Shown: positions 48,095-57,806 of the stretch, piece by piece
Position numbering within the stretch: the stretch's first letter is position 1
How the letters are laid out: the number at the start of each line of letters is the position of its first letter
NCBI GenBank assembly: GCA_003149635.1
Contig: QCWI01000006.1
Location: forward strand, 62,001-126,000
DNA length: 64,000 nucleotides
Direction: 5' to 3'
Origin: Fluviicola sp. XM-24bin1
GTDB taxonomy: Bacteria > Bacteroidota > Bacteroidia > Flavobacteriales_D > Crocinitomicaceae
The notes under the pieces: generated by a model
The model's input: the letters and a program-made list of their open reading frames with translations, nothing else
The model's database searches: none
Told to the model about the DNA's origin: nothing
Position numbers and translations under genes: made by a program

Positions 48095-48406
48095 ATGGAA
48101 CAGAAACAAGAAAACAACGTAAATATTGAGTTGTCCGAAGAGGTGGCAACAGGTGTCTATACCAATCTTGCGATTATTACGCACTCGCCTTCAGAGTTCG
48201 TGGCGGATTTCATTCAAATGATGCCGGGTGTTCCCAAAGGAAAAGTACGTTCTCGTGTCATCATGACGCCTGAAAATGCCAAGCGTTTGGTGGAAGCCTT
48301 GAAAGAGAACATCAATAAATACGAACAAATTCATGGAACGATCGATGTTGGGGGAACACCACCAATGCCTCCAATGAATTTCGGAACTCCGACGACACAG
48401 GCATAA
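48095..48406 (+). CDS. DUF3467 family protein
   Basis: 103 residues matching DUF3467: VNIELSEEVATGVYTNLAIITHSPSEFVADFIQMMPGVPKGKVRSRVIMTPENAKRLVEALKENINKYE, with a Pro/Met-rich tail (TPPMPPMNFGTP). Small, soluble, conserved in Bacteroidota and elsewhere; function unknown. Its 3' end is 1 base from the convergent M23 peptidase gene. Confidence 0.85.
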   Translation: MEQKQENNVNIELSEEVATGVYTNLAIITHSPSEFVADFIQMMPGVPKGKVRSRVIMTPENAKRLVEALKENINKYEQIHGTIDVGGTPPMPPMNFGTPTTQA

Positions 48407-48407
48407 T

Positions 48408-50096
48408 TTATCGGAAGTCTAAGGTCGTTTCGATCACCTTTTCATTTCCGCAGGCATCTTTCACGATAATTTTTACCTGCTTTTTCCCTTTGAATCCAGT
48501 GGGTTTCTGAAAGGTGACTTTCCCCGTCTTGTATTCGTACTCAATGAGGTACCATTTCCCGTCGATAAAGAGATCATAGTCCTCAATACCGCTCGTATTG
48601 TCTGAGATTGCCCAAGAAATGGATTGTGCTGAGGCAGGAATAACGGTCGAATAAGAGACCAACTTCACGTTCGGTGGAGTTTCATCGCGTTTCAACGAAT
48701 AGGTTCCAAAGTACTTACAATTGGCAACCGCCCAATCGTCCAAATATGAAACGGAGATAATGCGTCGTTTTCCTTTTGCCGTGATCATTTCTAAATAATG
48801 TTTGCCGTCTTGAGGCCCATCCACCATAACCTTAATTTGGTACGTACGATTCACCGGATTTTCGCGATTTCCGATGGTATGATCCAATGCGTCCAAATCG
48901 ATCTGCATCGGTTCGTACACAGTAGCATAGCCTCCTTCCAGCTTTACATTTTCGAAATCGAATTCAAAAGTCTCTTTTGGATGAATGTTGGACTCTGTTG
49001 ACGCACCCCAGGTAGTAGGGTTGATTTCTCCAGCATTCACTTTCAAGGTAAACTCTAATGTAGACTTGTTTCCAGCTGCATCGAATGCGATATATTTCAC
49101 TTTATGCGATTTCCCCGGAGCCGATTTTACCAATCCAATCGTATTGTTGATGTAGATCGGTAAATCGTTCTCTTCTGTTCGGAAACACTTGTGGTACTTG
49201 CGCTTGTTGGCTTGATACGCCTCATAATCTTTGTGAGAATTCACGTATCGCGATGATTCAAAAGGAACGCGCACTGTCTCCTGACCGAAAACCGTATCTC
49301 CATCTACAATCAATCGACTTCCGAACAACCCACATTGATTTCCAGCGCCGTCAAAACGATCGATGACGTCAAAGGCAAAGCCCAATCCTCCGTCTTTTGT
49401 CAGCATTCTTGGATTGATGGTAATGGTATTCCCAGAGACGGCATAGTTCGAACCTGATCTGACCAATGTTTTCTCAACGGCTTTCCCCGGAATGCGATAT
49501 CCATGCTGCGTGATGCCGTAAATTTTCACTCTTCGCATCTCTGGTTTCTTATGATCTTCAATCGGGAAACCATAGAGCAACGGATTCAACGCATGTTCCG
49601 TTTCCGTATCACGGATCTCAAAATGGAGGTGTGGCCCGCCAGAACTTCCTGTATTTCCCGAAAGAGCGATAACCTGACCTTTTTTCACTTTGATTTCGTC
49701 TCGGGCTGGAAAGACTTCAACTTCATAATTCTGCTCTTTTTCTTGCGTCGCACGAATCAAGGAATCAATCTCGCCTTTGAACTCACTGATGTGAGCATAA
49801 ACGCTCGTCATTCCATTCGGGTGATCGATATAAACGACCTTTCCGTAGCCATATGCTGAGACTTTTACTCGTGAAACGAAGCCGTCATCAATGGAATACA
49901 AACGATAGCCGATTTTTCCCTGTGTTTTGAAATCTAGCCCCATATGAAAGTGATTCGGCCTTAATTCACCGAAATTGGACGACAAAATCAATGGAATTTT
50001 TAGGGGTGGATGGAAATCGTAATTGCCTTTATCCTGCGAGAAGGCAGTGAGAGTGGTGAGTGTGAGCGCGAGGATTGCTATGAGAGATCGAATCAT
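48408..50096 (-). CDS. M23-family metallopeptidase, secreted
   Basis: 562 residues from the ATG at 50096, where a signal peptide begins (MIRSLIAILALTLTTLTAFSQ). LytM/M23 domain with zinc ligands His51 and Asp55 (HFHMGLDF), His102 (YAHISEF) and the HLHFE motif (His156, His158). Probably cuts peptidoglycan cross-links in the periplasm. The remaining ~390 residues are beta-rich with Ig-like traits (SISWAISDNTSGIEDYDLFIDGKW), and end in a strand-rich domain (KQVKIIVKDACGNEKVIETTLDF). All catalytic residues are present, so it should be active rather than a degenerate regulator. Confidence 0.9.
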   Translation of the reverse strand: MIRSLIAILALTLTTLTAFSQDKGNYDFHPPLKIPLILSSNFGELRPNHFHMGLDFKTQGKIGYRLYSIDDGFVSRVKVSAYGYGKVVYIDHPNGMTSVYAHISEFKGEIDSLIRATQEKEQNYEVEVFPARDEIKVKKGQVIALSGNTGSSGGPHLHFEIRDTETEHALNPLLYGFPIEDHKKPEMRRVKIYGITQHGYRIPGKAVEKTLVRSGSNYAVSGNTITINPRMLTKDGGLGFAFDVIDRFDGAGNQCGLFGSRLIVDGDTVFGQETVRVPFESSRYVNSHKDYEAYQANKRKYHKCFRTEENDLPIYINNTIGLVKSAPGKSHKVKYIAFDAAGNKSTLEFTLKVNAGEINPTTWGASTESNIHPKETFEFDFENVKLEGGYATVYEPMQIDLDALDHTIGNRENPVNRTYQIKVMVDGPQDGKHYLEMITAKGKRRIISVSYLDDWAVANCKYFGTYSLKRDETPPNVKLVSYSTVIPASAQSISWAISDNTSGIEDYDLFIDGKWYLIEYEYKTGKVTFQKPTGFKGKKQVKIIVKDACGNEKVIETTLDFR

Positions 50097-50101
50097 GTTA
50101 T

Positions 50102-50109
50102 CAAAAATA
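50102..50109 (-). promoter_or_regulatory. -7 box directly ahead of the M23 peptidase gene
   Basis: On the minus strand TATTTTTG, an exact TAnnTTTG match, 5 bases before the ATG at 50096. It supports that start over one 39 bases upstream and suggests a very short leader. Confidence 0.35.
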
Positions 50110-50148
50110 GGCCTTTGAAAAAAATTGTTGAACATCTCGCTAAAAATA

Positions 50149-50178
50149 TTGTTGGTATCTTGTACAATACTATTTTTG
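50149..50178 (+). promoter_or_regulatory. Promoter for the coiled-coil/zapA/rny genes
   Basis: TTG at 50149-50151 and TATTTTTG at 50171-50178, spacing 19, 17 bases ahead of the ATG at 50196. Confidence 0.7.
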
Positions 50179-50195
50179 TATAAAAGGAAGATTCA

Positions 50196-50516
50196 ATGTC
50201 CGCACGAGTACATCAGTTACTAGACGAAATCCGCGAAAAATCAGTCAATCTGAAAGATCAGGTAGCGGCCGAACGTGCTAAAAATGATACCCTTTCTGCT
50301 GAAATTTCAGAGCTCAAATCAGCAATGGAGAACAAAACGCAGGAAGTGGACAATCTACAATCCAAAGTATCTGAACTCTCTGTAAATATTGAATCATTGA
50401 AGGAACAAAGTGTCAATTCTGAGTCGACGTCTCCAACGGGAGCTGTGCTGACGAAAGAAGAAATTGATGCATTGGTAAAGGAAATCGAATACTGCATTAC
50501 GCAGTTAAAAAGATAA
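50196..50516 (+). CDS. Coiled-coil protein upstream of ZapA
   Basis: 106 residues, almost entirely coiled coil: heptads from about 15 to 75 (NLKDQVAAERAKNDTLSAEISELKSAMENKTQEVDNLQSKVSEL), then a short C-terminal segment (LTKEEIDALVKEIEYCITQLKR). No signal peptide, no catalytic motif. It is 2 bases upstream of zapA. Size and structure recall ZapB, the coiled-coil partner of ZapA in enterobacteria, but there is no sequence basis to call it ZapB. Confidence 0.8.
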   Translation: MSARVHQLLDEIREKSVNLKDQVAAERAKNDTLSAEISELKSAMENKTQEVDNLQSKVSELSVNIESLKEQSVNSESTSPTGAVLTKEEIDALVKEIEYCITQLKR

Positions 50517-50518
50517 GC

Positions 50519-50797
50519 ATGGCAAAGTTGTCATTGAAAGTAGTGGTTGCCGGTCGCACGTACCCCTTGTCTGTGAATGAAAATGAGCAGGAAAAGGTAT
50601 TAAAGGCGGCGGAAGATATCAATAAGGCGATTAAATTGCTTCAGGAGAACTATGCTGTAAAAGATAAGCAGGACTTGTTGGCCATGACGGCGTTACAACT
50701 CGCTACGAAGGACGGAAAATCTAGTTCTCCGGCACCTGCGGACTATTCGGATATCGAAGCGAAGCTAGAACAGCTTTCTTCAGATCTTGACTCTTAA
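50519..50797 (+). CDS. zapA: Cell division protein ZapA
   Basis: 92 residues: [64 protein letters not shown], the ZapA globular head followed by a helix. Binds and cross-links FtsZ filaments at midcell. Between the coiled-coil gene and rny; the 53-base gap to rny is too short for a 6S RNA. Confidence 0.88.
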   Translation: MAKLSLKVVVAGRTYPLSVNENEQEKVLKAAEDINKAIKLLQENYAVKDKQDLLAMTALQLATKDGKSSSPAPADYSDIEAKLEQLSSDLDS

Positions 50798-50850
50798 ATT
50801 CGACTTTTCTTTCCCGCATTACACCTTGTTCCCGTACTAAAACGAAACAT

Positions 50851-52383
50851 ATGGATATGATCATTGGTTTGGCAGCCGGTGTCGCTGGAGGAGCGGTATT
50901 AGCTGTCATAGTGCAGGGAGTAATTCTCAAGAAGCGCAAAGAACAAATTCTAAAAGACGCCGAGAAAGAAGGTGAGAATTTGAAGCAAACGAAAATACTT
51001 CAGGCAAAAGAAAAATTCTTGAAACTGAAAGAAGACCACGAGCGCAAAATCAAAGAACGCGAGCGTAAGTTGCAGTCTTCTGAAGATAGAGCGAAGAGCA
51101 AAGAGAAGACGCTTTCGCAGAAGATTGAAGATGCAAATCGCAAACAAAAAGGAATCGATAAGAAAGATGCCATTTTGGAATCAAAGATTTCGGCCTTGGA
51201 CAAGAAGCATTCGGAGCTAGATAAAATGCACCAAAAGCACGTGACAGAGCTTTCGAAAGTTAGCGGAATGTCTCCTGAAGATGCAAAAGCTGGATTGGTG
51301 GAAGCGATGAAGGACGAAGCGCGTACCAGTGCAATGGCCCACATCAACGAGATTACGGAAGAAGCGAAATTGAATGCGAATCGCGAGGCGAAGAAAATCG
51401 TAATTCAAACCATTCAACGTGTAGCTACAGAGCAAGCGATTGAAAATTCGGTTTCTGTATTCAACATTGAATCCGACGAGGTGAAAGGTCGCATTATCGG
51501 TCGTGAAGGGCGTAACATTCGCGCTTTGGAAGCAGCGACTGGAGTTGAGATCATCGTTGATGATACACCAGAAGCGATCATCCTTTCTTGTTTTGATCCA
51601 GTACGTCGTGAAATCGCACGATTGGCACTGCACCAATTGGTTTCTGACGGTCGTATTCACCCGGCTCGTATTGAAGAGGTAGTTGCGAAAACACGTAAGC
51701 AATTGAACGAAGAGATTGCTGAGACAGGGCGTCGTACGTGTATCGATTTAGGAATTCACGGACTTCATGCCGAATTGACGCGTATGGTAGGTCGAATGAA
51801 ATACCGTTCGTCTTACGGACAAAACTTGTTGCAGCACTCGCGTGAGGTAGCGAATCTTTGTGCGATCATGGCAGCGGAATTGGGCTTGAACGTGAAGATG
51901 GCGAAACGCGCTGGATTGCTCCACGATATTGGAAAAGTGCCAGATGAAGAGCCAGAATTGCCACACGCGGTTCTCGGTATGAAATTGGCTGAGAAATATG
52001 GTGAGAAGAAGGAGGTATGTAACGCTATTGGAGCGCACCACGATGAAGTGGAAATGACAACTTTGATCTCGCCAATCGTTCAGGTATGTGATGCCGTTTC
52101 AGGTGCACGTCCTGGAGCACGCCGCGAGATTGTAGAATCGTACATCAAGCGAATCAAAGAATTGGAATCGTTGGCTTTGGCATATGACGGAGTGAATTCT
52201 GCCTATGCGATTCAAGCCGGACGTGAATTGCGCGTATTGGTGGAATCAGAGAAAGTATCTGATCAAAAAGCAGACGAACTTTCATTTGAGATTTCACAGC
52301 GCATCCAAACGGAAATGACGTATCCAGGACAGGTAAAAGTTACCTTGATCCGTGAGAAACGTGCCGTGAACTACGCGAAGTAA
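50851..52383 (+). CDS. rny: Ribonuclease Y
   Basis: Membrane-bound endoribonuclease starting mRNA decay, 510 residues. N-terminal transmembrane helix ([23 protein letters not shown]), long charged coiled coil (about 30-195), KH domain ([34 protein letters not shown]) and HD domain ([41 protein letters not shown], with the metal-binding HD). The C-terminus is typical ([21 protein letters not shown]). Confidence 0.96.
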   Translation: MDMIIGLAAGVAGGAVLAVIVQGVILKKRKEQILKDAEKEGENLKQTKILQAKEKFLKLKEDHERKIKERERKLQSSEDRAKSKEKTLSQKIEDANRKQKGIDKKDAILESKISALDKKHSELDKMHQKHVTELSKVSGMSPEDAKAGLVEAMKDEARTSAMAHINEITEEAKLNANREAKKIVIQTIQRVATEQAIENSVSVFNIESDEVKGRIIGREGRNIRALEAATGVEIIVDDTPEAIILSCFDPVRREIARLALHQLVSDGRIHPARIEEVVAKTRKQLNEEIAETGRRTCIDLGIHGLHAELTRMVGRMKYRSSYGQNLLQHSREVANLCAIMAAELGLNVKMAKRAGLLHDIGKVPDEEPELPHAVLGMKLAEKYGEKKEVCNAIGAHHDEVEMTTLISPIVQVCDAVSGARPGARREIVESYIKRIKELESLALAYDGVNSAYAIQAGRELRVLVESEKVSDQKADELSFEISQRIQTEMTYPGQVKVTLIREKRAVNYAK

Positions 52384-52412
52384 TCAGTTGCCCCTCGGGG
52401 TAAATTGTACCG

Positions 52413-53696
52413 ATGTCACAGAAGCTCAGTTTAAAATCAGACTTTTTTAAGTATGTCCTCATACTTGTGTCTGGTACGGCTTCTGCGCAAATCATTTCGT
52501 ACGCACTTTCCATTCCCATCTTCCGATATTTCTATGTACCGGAAGAAGGCGCTGAACTTGGAATCTTCATGAGAATCGCCGGGGTCGGAGCAGCCATTGC
52601 AACGTTTCGTTATGAGATGGCACTGCCGATTCCCAAAAGCAATGCGCATTCCTTCCGATTGTATCGAGTCGCCTTTGTGATCACGATGATAGCGACATTT
52701 GCGTCGGTGGTCATATTCGCTGTCACTGCGGCATTCACAGGAACTGATCGTGTCTTGTATTGGCTCATGTTGCCTTTGACGATCTTTTTCATGGCATTTC
52801 ACGCCATAGGAACCAATTGGGCCATTCGATTCAAGCAATTCAAGGACATTTCATACACCCGTTTTGGGAATTCATTACTCGGGAACGGATCTAAATTGTT
52901 CTTCGGTTGGATGGGCGTTGGCTACATGGGATTGATCTTCGGTACTATCGTTGGGTATGCTGTTTCATCTTTCTGGTTCTTACGCGAATTCTTCCGATCG
53001 AAAAAGACCTATAAAATCCCAAGTCGATCCCCTCGGAACTATGCCATCGCGAAACAATATTTCGAGTATCCCAAGATCAATTTACCACACGTACTACTAG
53101 ATCTAGGTCGTGATTTGTTGGTAGCTGCGATCATTTTAGGCTTCTTTTCAAAACACGATTACGGTCTGTTTGATCATTCGTACAGAATGCTTTTGGTACC
53201 GATGGTATTCTTCGGACAAGCGATTGGACAAGTATTCTTCCAACGTGCTGCGGACAAGGTGAATCAGAAACAAATCGTACTCCCGGATATGATTAGTTCC
53301 ATTCGGATTTTGACCTTAGCTTCCATCATTCCTTTCACTACGTTGTTCTTCTTTGGTGAAGAGTTGTTTGGATTTGTCTTTGGAGATGAATGGCGTGAAG
53401 CTGGATACTATTCTGAAATCATGACGCCATGGTTCATGGTGAACTTTGTTTCTTCTCCAATTACTTCGTTACCGTTAGTACTTGGGAAACAAAAAGAGTT
53501 CTTCCATTTGGCCATTTTTGGTTCGGCATTGATAATCGGAGCGATCTCTATTCCATATTTGGTCTTTGGCGCCGATTTGGTAACTAGCCTTTGGGTGCTG
53601 AGTATCTCTCAGGTGTTCTATAAGTTATTCCTTATTTTTAAATTGTTCACGTTTGCCAAAGAGGCGGATGCGAAAATAGAATTGAATGAGAATTAG
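52413..53696 (+). CDS. Wzx-like oligosaccharide flippase / polysaccharide exporter
   Basis: 427 residues, about twelve transmembrane segments, MOP-superfamily layout (KYVLILVSGTASAQIISYALSIPIFRYFYVPEEGAELGIFMRI start; YGLFDHSYRMLLVPMVFFGQAIGQVFFQRAA in the middle). Predicted to flip lipid-linked repeat units across the inner membrane. It opens the second polysaccharide block. The 3' end overlaps the acetyltransferase gene by 11 bases. Confidence 0.87.
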   Translation: MSQKLSLKSDFFKYVLILVSGTASAQIISYALSIPIFRYFYVPEEGAELGIFMRIAGVGAAIATFRYEMALPIPKSNAHSFRLYRVAFVITMIATFASVVIFAVTAAFTGTDRVLYWLMLPLTIFFMAFHAIGTNWAIRFKQFKDISYTRFGNSLLGNGSKLFFGWMGVGYMGLIFGTIVGYAVSSFWFLREFFRSKKTYKIPSRSPRNYAIAKQYFEYPKINLPHVLLDLGRDLLVAAIILGFFSKHDYGLFDHSYRMLLVPMVFFGQAIGQVFFQRAADKVNQKQIVLPDMISSIRILTLASIIPFTTLFFFGEELFGFVFGDEWREAGYYSEIMTPWFMVNFVSSPITSLPLVLGKQKEFFHLAIFGSALIIGAISIPYLVFGADLVTSLWVLSISQVFYKLFLIFKLFTFAKEADAKIELNEN

Positions 53697-54222
53697 TAAG
53701 AAAATACGACAGAAATGGGCCAATATGCGCTTCAAATCAAAGGGTGTGGCCATGGGAGAGGGAAGTCGCATCGACGGAACTGTGGACATTTCTATTCCTA
53801 AAAATGTCGCACTGGGTAAAAACAGCATTTTGTATAAGCAAACGTGTATTTACCCTAGCGGCCAAGGTCGATTTTCGATGGGAAGTCATTCGCATATTGC
53901 ACCATTTGGCTACTTACTGATTGATAAAAATGCCATTACCATTGGCGATCATGTTGCGATAGGCCCTTATTGTTCGATGATTTGTCATTCCAATGCCATT
54001 GAAGGGGAAGCTCAATATTTTGCCGATAACTATTTGGATGCCGACATCGTGATTGGTAGCAACGTATTTATTGGCGCGCAGTGTACCATTCTGCCAGGAA
54101 CAATCATCGGAGATAATGTGGTCATTGCGGCGAATTCTGTTGTTCGTGGAAACTTGCAGCCCAACTTTGTCTACGGCGGATCTCCCGTGAAGAAAATCAA
54201 ACCAATAGATGCCGAGGCGTAA
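53686..54222 (+). CDS. Hexapeptide-repeat acyltransferase
   Basis: 178 residues of left-handed beta-helix repeats: GEGSRIDGTVDISIPKNVALGKNSIL, ITIGDHVAIGPYCSMICHSNAIEG, VIGSNVFIGAQCTILPGTIIGDNVVIAANSVV and GGSPVKKIKPI. It likely O- or N-acetylates a sugar, but the substrate is open. It overlaps both the flippase gene (11 bases) and the following aminotransferase gene (14 bases), so the three are translationally coupled. Paired with an aminotransferase it may complete an N-acetylated amino sugar. Confidence 0.87.
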   Translation: MRISKKIRQKWANMRFKSKGVAMGEGSRIDGTVDISIPKNVALGKNSILYKQTCIYPSGQGRFSMGSHSHIAPFGYLLIDKNAITIGDHVAIGPYCSMICHSNAIEGEAQYFADNYLDADIVIGSNVFIGAQCTILPGTIIGDNVVIAANSVVRGNLQPNFVYGGSPVKKIKPIDAEA

Positions 54223-55459
54223 TTTTTCTTTCATCAGCAACAGCTTGTCCAAAGGAGATTATCTTAACGGACTTTTGCAATCGTTTTCTTGGTCAGGGAA
54301 GCGCAATCAAGCAAAATCAATGTCGATTATTTCAGAATACTTCGAGGTTCCGGAAGATCAAGTTTTCTTCTACGGTGCTGGAAGAATGTCCGTAATGGGA
54401 TTATTGAAATCGATAAATGTCCAATCCGATGATGAAGTTATTGTTGCAGGATACACGTGTGTCGTACTCACCAATGCCGTTAAGTTTGGCGGTTGCAAAG
54501 TGAAGTATGTCGATATTCGAAAGGAGACGCTGAATTTGGATACGGAAAAAGTATTGTCGTCCATTTCAGATCGCACCAGAGCGATTATTGTACCGCACAA
54601 TTTCGGATTGACGTACCAAGACATCAAATCGATCAAGGAGAAGCATCCTAATCTTGTAATAATTGAGGATGTAGCGCATAGTTTTGGTTCAAAAGACAGT
54701 GAGGGAAACAAGTGCGGAACGTTGGGGGATGCGAGTTTCTTCAGTCTGGAATATTCGAAACCGATAACGGCAGGTTTGGGAGGCGTGATGATCGTGAATA
54801 ACGCAAAACTTCTGGAAGGCATTCAGAATAGTTATGCTAATAGTGATGTCTTGCCGAAGGGAACCGCAATTAAGATTTTATTGACGTTAGGCATGTTGAA
54901 TCTGACATTCTCTCAGAGAAGCGATTTCTTCCAGCGCATTGGAATGAAGGCGCTCCGAACCTTAAGACTCAATTACAAAACCTCGGATAAAGAAATTGCT
55001 GGTGAATTACCAGAGAATTATCCCGTTCGAATGCATCCGCTATTATCAAATGTTTTGATCCAACAATTGAAACAACTGGAGGCGATCAATACAAAGAAAT
55101 TGGCGATTGTCGATAACTATCAAAATGTATTCGGACAGTTTAAAGATCTGCATCAGTACGAGATGAATGATCAGGTGTTAGTCCGATATCCGATTGTTAT
55201 TAATGAGAAAATTAGCGACGAAACGATTGCAGCAATCAGAAAAGAAGCAGCATCTGAAGGGATTCTATTCGGGGATTGGTTCAACGATGTCATTCATCCG
55301 AAAGGTTCCTATCGTTATTGTTATTCGGAAGGAAATTGTCCCAACGGCGAATGGATGGCAAATCGAATGATGAACTTACCGGTGAATGTGCATCAGCAGG
55401 TTTCAATTGAAACGCTGGAGATTATTGCAGGTATTTTCCGCAAGCACGGACTTAGTTAA
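54209..55459 (+). CDS. DegT/DnrJ/EryC1-family aminotransferase
   Basis: PLP enzyme of 416 residues: DDEVIVAGYTCVVLTNAVKFGGCKVKYVDIRKETLNLD, IIEDVAHSFGSKDSEGNKCGTLGDASFFSLEYSKPITAGLGGVMI with the expected PLP lysine in EYSKPI. Relatives aminate keto-sugars such as dTDP-4-dehydro-6-deoxyglucose; the exact sugar is unknown. It diverges from the typical family in the C-terminal half (QSNKN-type dimer segment replaced by LRLNYKTSDKEIAGELPE). Overlaps convergently with the glycosyltransferase gene by 8 bases. Confidence 0.83.
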   Translation: MPRRNFSFISNSLSKGDYLNGLLQSFSWSGKRNQAKSMSIISEYFEVPEDQVFFYGAGRMSVMGLLKSINVQSDDEVIVAGYTCVVLTNAVKFGGCKVKYVDIRKETLNLDTEKVLSSISDRTRAIIVPHNFGLTYQDIKSIKEKHPNLVIIEDVAHSFGSKDSEGNKCGTLGDASFFSLEYSKPITAGLGGVMIVNNAKLLEGIQNSYANSDVLPKGTAIKILLTLGMLNLTFSQRSDFFQRIGMKALRTLRLNYKTSDKEIAGELPENYPVRMHPLLSNVLIQQLKQLEAINTKKLAIVDNYQNVFGQFKDLHQYEMNDQVLVRYPIVINEKISDETIAAIRKEAASEGILFGDWFNDVIHPKGSYRYCYSEGNCPNGEWMANRMMNLPVNVHQQVSIETLEIIAGIFRKHGLS

Positions 55460-56501
55460 AAAGCAACTTGTAAATCTTTTTGAAAATCTTTCGATTCGCC
55501 TTTTTGGTGGCACGCTTTTCAATAATATCGATGTTTTCGGCAGCGAGATATACGTGATCTAATTTTTGTGCCGCTTTCAAAGCTTCACCGACATTTCCGT
55601 CCAAAGTGATTCCATTTTTACCTGTGGTAATCCATTCGTGATTGGCTGGAAGGTTAGATACGACTGGTTTAGCACCGCACGCCATCGCCTCCAAAAGACT
55701 TACGGATGTTCCGTCACTCGAAGGAATGGAAATGTAGATACTGGAACGTTGATAATAGCTCATATTGGTATCATAATCCACGAATCCAACAAACTCGTAC
55801 GCATGCTCGGGTAATTTATCCGCGGCAAGTTGTTTTAGTTCATCCGTATTATTCCCACGTCCAGCAATGATCAGTTTCCAATCATTTTGATCTTGGTAGA
55901 ATTGGGCAAATCCTTCAATCACAGCATCAATGTTGTACAAATCGCTGTGCAGGCGATTTGAGTACACAATGTTTTCTTTCTTTTCTAAATCAATGTCCAA
56001 TGCGGGAAGATCAATTCCGAAGTTCGCCGTGTGGAAATGATGATAACCAATGAGCTCCGTCACTTTATCGTGAATGAAACTAGCGTCGGCCGTAATCTCG
56101 TGTGCGCCTTTCAGTGCCGTTTGCACGATGCGCTTGTGAACGGCACTCTTTTGTGGTAAAAGCAAAACATCGCTTCCCCAAATGGTCAATAATTGTGGAA
56201 TTCGGCCTTTGTTCGCTTTCGCGGTAATGTAACCGTATGAATTTGCCTGATGCACGTGAATAATGTCTGGCTCAAAAGCATCGATTATATTCTTCAGCTG
56301 TTTGATCGTCTTCCAAATGGTGATGGGGTTCTTCAGTCCAAAATCAAGTACTTTAGTATCGCAAAAGTCTACTTCATTTCCAGAAACCAGCAATACCTCT
56401 TCGAAATATCCTTCGATGAGCGAATAGTAATTTCTCATGTGGACGTCACTTTGCGTGCTTCCGATGAGTAATAATCGCTTTGGTTTCTTCTTTTTAGCCA
56501 T
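55452..56501 (-). CDS. Glycosyltransferase, GT4-like (GT-B fold)
   Basis: 349 residues. N-terminal domain IIHVHQANSYGYITAKANKGRIPQLLTIWGSDVLLLP, C-terminal nucleotide-sugar domain with NIVYSNRLHSDLYNIDAVIEGFAQF, KLIIAGRGNNTDEL and the E-x7-E-like PSSDGTSVSLLEAMACGAKPVVSNLPANHEWI. Adds a sugar to the growing repeat unit; donor and acceptor unknown. It overlaps the O-antigen ligase-like gene upstream by 8 bases. Confidence 0.87.
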   Translation of the reverse strand: MAKKKKPKRLLLIGSTQSDVHMRNYYSLIEGYFEEVLLVSGNEVDFCDTKVLDFGLKNPITIWKTIKQLKNIIDAFEPDIIHVHQANSYGYITAKANKGRIPQLLTIWGSDVLLLPQKSAVHKRIVQTALKGAHEITADASFIHDKVTELIGYHHFHTANFGIDLPALDIDLEKKENIVYSNRLHSDLYNIDAVIEGFAQFYQDQNDWKLIIAGRGNNTDELKQLAADKLPEHAYEFVGFVDYDTNMSYYQRSSIYISIPSSDGTSVSLLEAMACGAKPVVSNLPANHEWITTGKNGITLDGNVGEALKAAQKLDHVYLAAENIDIIEKRATKKANRKIFKKIYKLLFN

Positions 56502-57741
56502 GCTGCTTCTTCACATTTAAAAGTGGCCACGTCAGCCCCAACATCGTTGCAATTAACACCATCACAGTGGTATCCTGATACGGATTGTTCGTCAATGCCA
56601 CGGTAACAACGGTGATAAGAAATAAAAATCCCTTCTTCAATTTCATTGCTTCCTTTCGGCGCTTAAAGTAACTCCAAAGTGGAATGAAAAACATCCCAAG
56701 ATAGAAGAGCAATCCGATCGCTCCGTAACGCCAAAGCATTAGAATAAATTCGTTCTCAGAGTACAACTTACGCTCGTAAAAATATTGCTTGTTCACGCCA
56801 TATCCAATGATCGGACTTTCTTTTATCATATCAAACAAGTACGCCCAGGTTTCCAGTCTTCCCATGGCTGAATTGCTCGCGACATTGTTACTGTAGGAGG
56901 CATGTGAGAAGAAGTCGGTAACAAGCGCCCATGAAAGAAAATACAACCCTGCGATGGAGGAGAGCATAATGGCCCATTGCTTCAAACTCCAATCGCTCAA
57001 TCTTAAAACCGCAATCACGATAAGGACGCCAACCAAGGCCACAATTGCCGTTCTGGATTGACAAAGCAACATTAGAAGAATGGCACCTAAGAACCAATAG
57101 AGCTTGGTATGATCATACTTTAATGGAAGAAAGTAAATGGCGAAGAAAGCAAATACAATGGCATTAATATTCGGGCTGGAAGCCAATCCAATCATGCGTT
57201 TTGTAGCGGGTTCTTTCAATGAGTTAAGTCCGAAGAATTCGCGGTGGACTCCTCCATATACATCGTACAGGAAGTCATTGATATGGAAGAGATTGTAGAA
57301 ATGGAAGAGGTTGACTAATGCCAATCCAATAAAGATCGGTTTGAACCACATGCTGCTGAATCGCTCGTAATCCAACAGGGTGAAAAAGAGTATTATCGCA
57401 CTGAACTTGAGTAGTTTATAGATTTCGAAATAATCCGCGATTACACCTGTTCTACCGTTCAAATGCATCGTTATCGGGATGTAAGCACAAAAGAGCGCAA
57501 TAATGATCCAATAGGCGTGCAACGGAATCTCCTTGAACTTGATTATTAAAGTGATGCCAACAAATGGAAGAAGCATATCTACCAGCTGGACGGCCGGCCA
57601 TCCTTGTTTCAAATGAAAATCAGGAAGGCATAATACGGAGATGAGAAGAATTTCCCCAAGTAGGTACATGAATTTGTCGATAGTATTCGAATGCGGCACG
57701 GTAGCGGGTGATTCTAAATTATTGGGAAGTCCTTGTATCAC
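56494..57741 (-). CDS. O-antigen polymerase/ligase-like membrane protein
   Basis: 415 residues, about ten to twelve transmembrane segments, with the Wzy_C/O-antigen ligase core (LLMLLCQSRTAIVALVGVLIVIAVLRL) and a periplasmic loop around MGRLETWAYLFDMIKESPIIGYGVNKQYFYERKLY, typical of Wzy/WaaL proteins. The start appears to be a GTG at 57741, 25 bases downstream of a TACTTTTA box. Whether it polymerises repeats or ligates them to lipid A core is unknown; a second such protein is encoded at 58925. Confidence 0.82.
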   Translation of the reverse strand: MIQGLPNNLESPATVPHSNTIDKFMYLLGEILLISVLCLPDFHLKQGWPAVQLVDMLLPFVGITLIIKFKEIPLHAYWIIIALFCAYIPITMHLNGRTGVIADYFEIYKLLKFSAIILFFTLLDYERFSSMWFKPIFIGLALVNLFHFYNLFHINDFLYDVYGGVHREFFGLNSLKEPATKRMIGLASSPNINAIVFAFFAIYFLPLKYDHTKLYWFLGAILLMLLCQSRTAIVALVGVLIVIAVLRLSDWSLKQWAIMLSSIAGLYFLSWALVTDFFSHASYSNNVASNSAMGRLETWAYLFDMIKESPIIGYGVNKQYFYERKLYSENEFILMLWRYGAIGLLFYLGMFFIPLWSYFKRRKEAMKLKKGFLFLITVVTVALTNNPYQDTTVMVLIATMLGLTWPLLNVKKQHG

Positions 57742-57762
57742 TGATGAATCGTGACTTCCGTG

Positions 57763-57792
57763 TTGTAAAAGTAAGTATTAATTTTAATTTTG
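57763..57792 (+). promoter_or_regulatory. Promoter for the glycosyltransferase gene at 57807
   Basis: TTG at 57763-57765 and TAATTTTG at 57785-57792, spacing exactly 19, 14 bases ahead of the ATG. Confidence 0.7.
57766..57773 (-). promoter_or_regulatory. Possible divergent -7 box for the gene at 57741
   Basis: On the minus strand TACTTTTA, as ahead of rfbA. It overlaps the plus-strand promoter, so the two divergent units might compete for polymerase. Confidence 0.3.
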
Positions 57793-57806
57793 CGTGAGCA
57801 TCAAAA

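Noticed and set aside
50798-50850. 6S RNA gene downstream of zapA, as in some proteobacteria
   Set aside because: The gap is only 53 bases.
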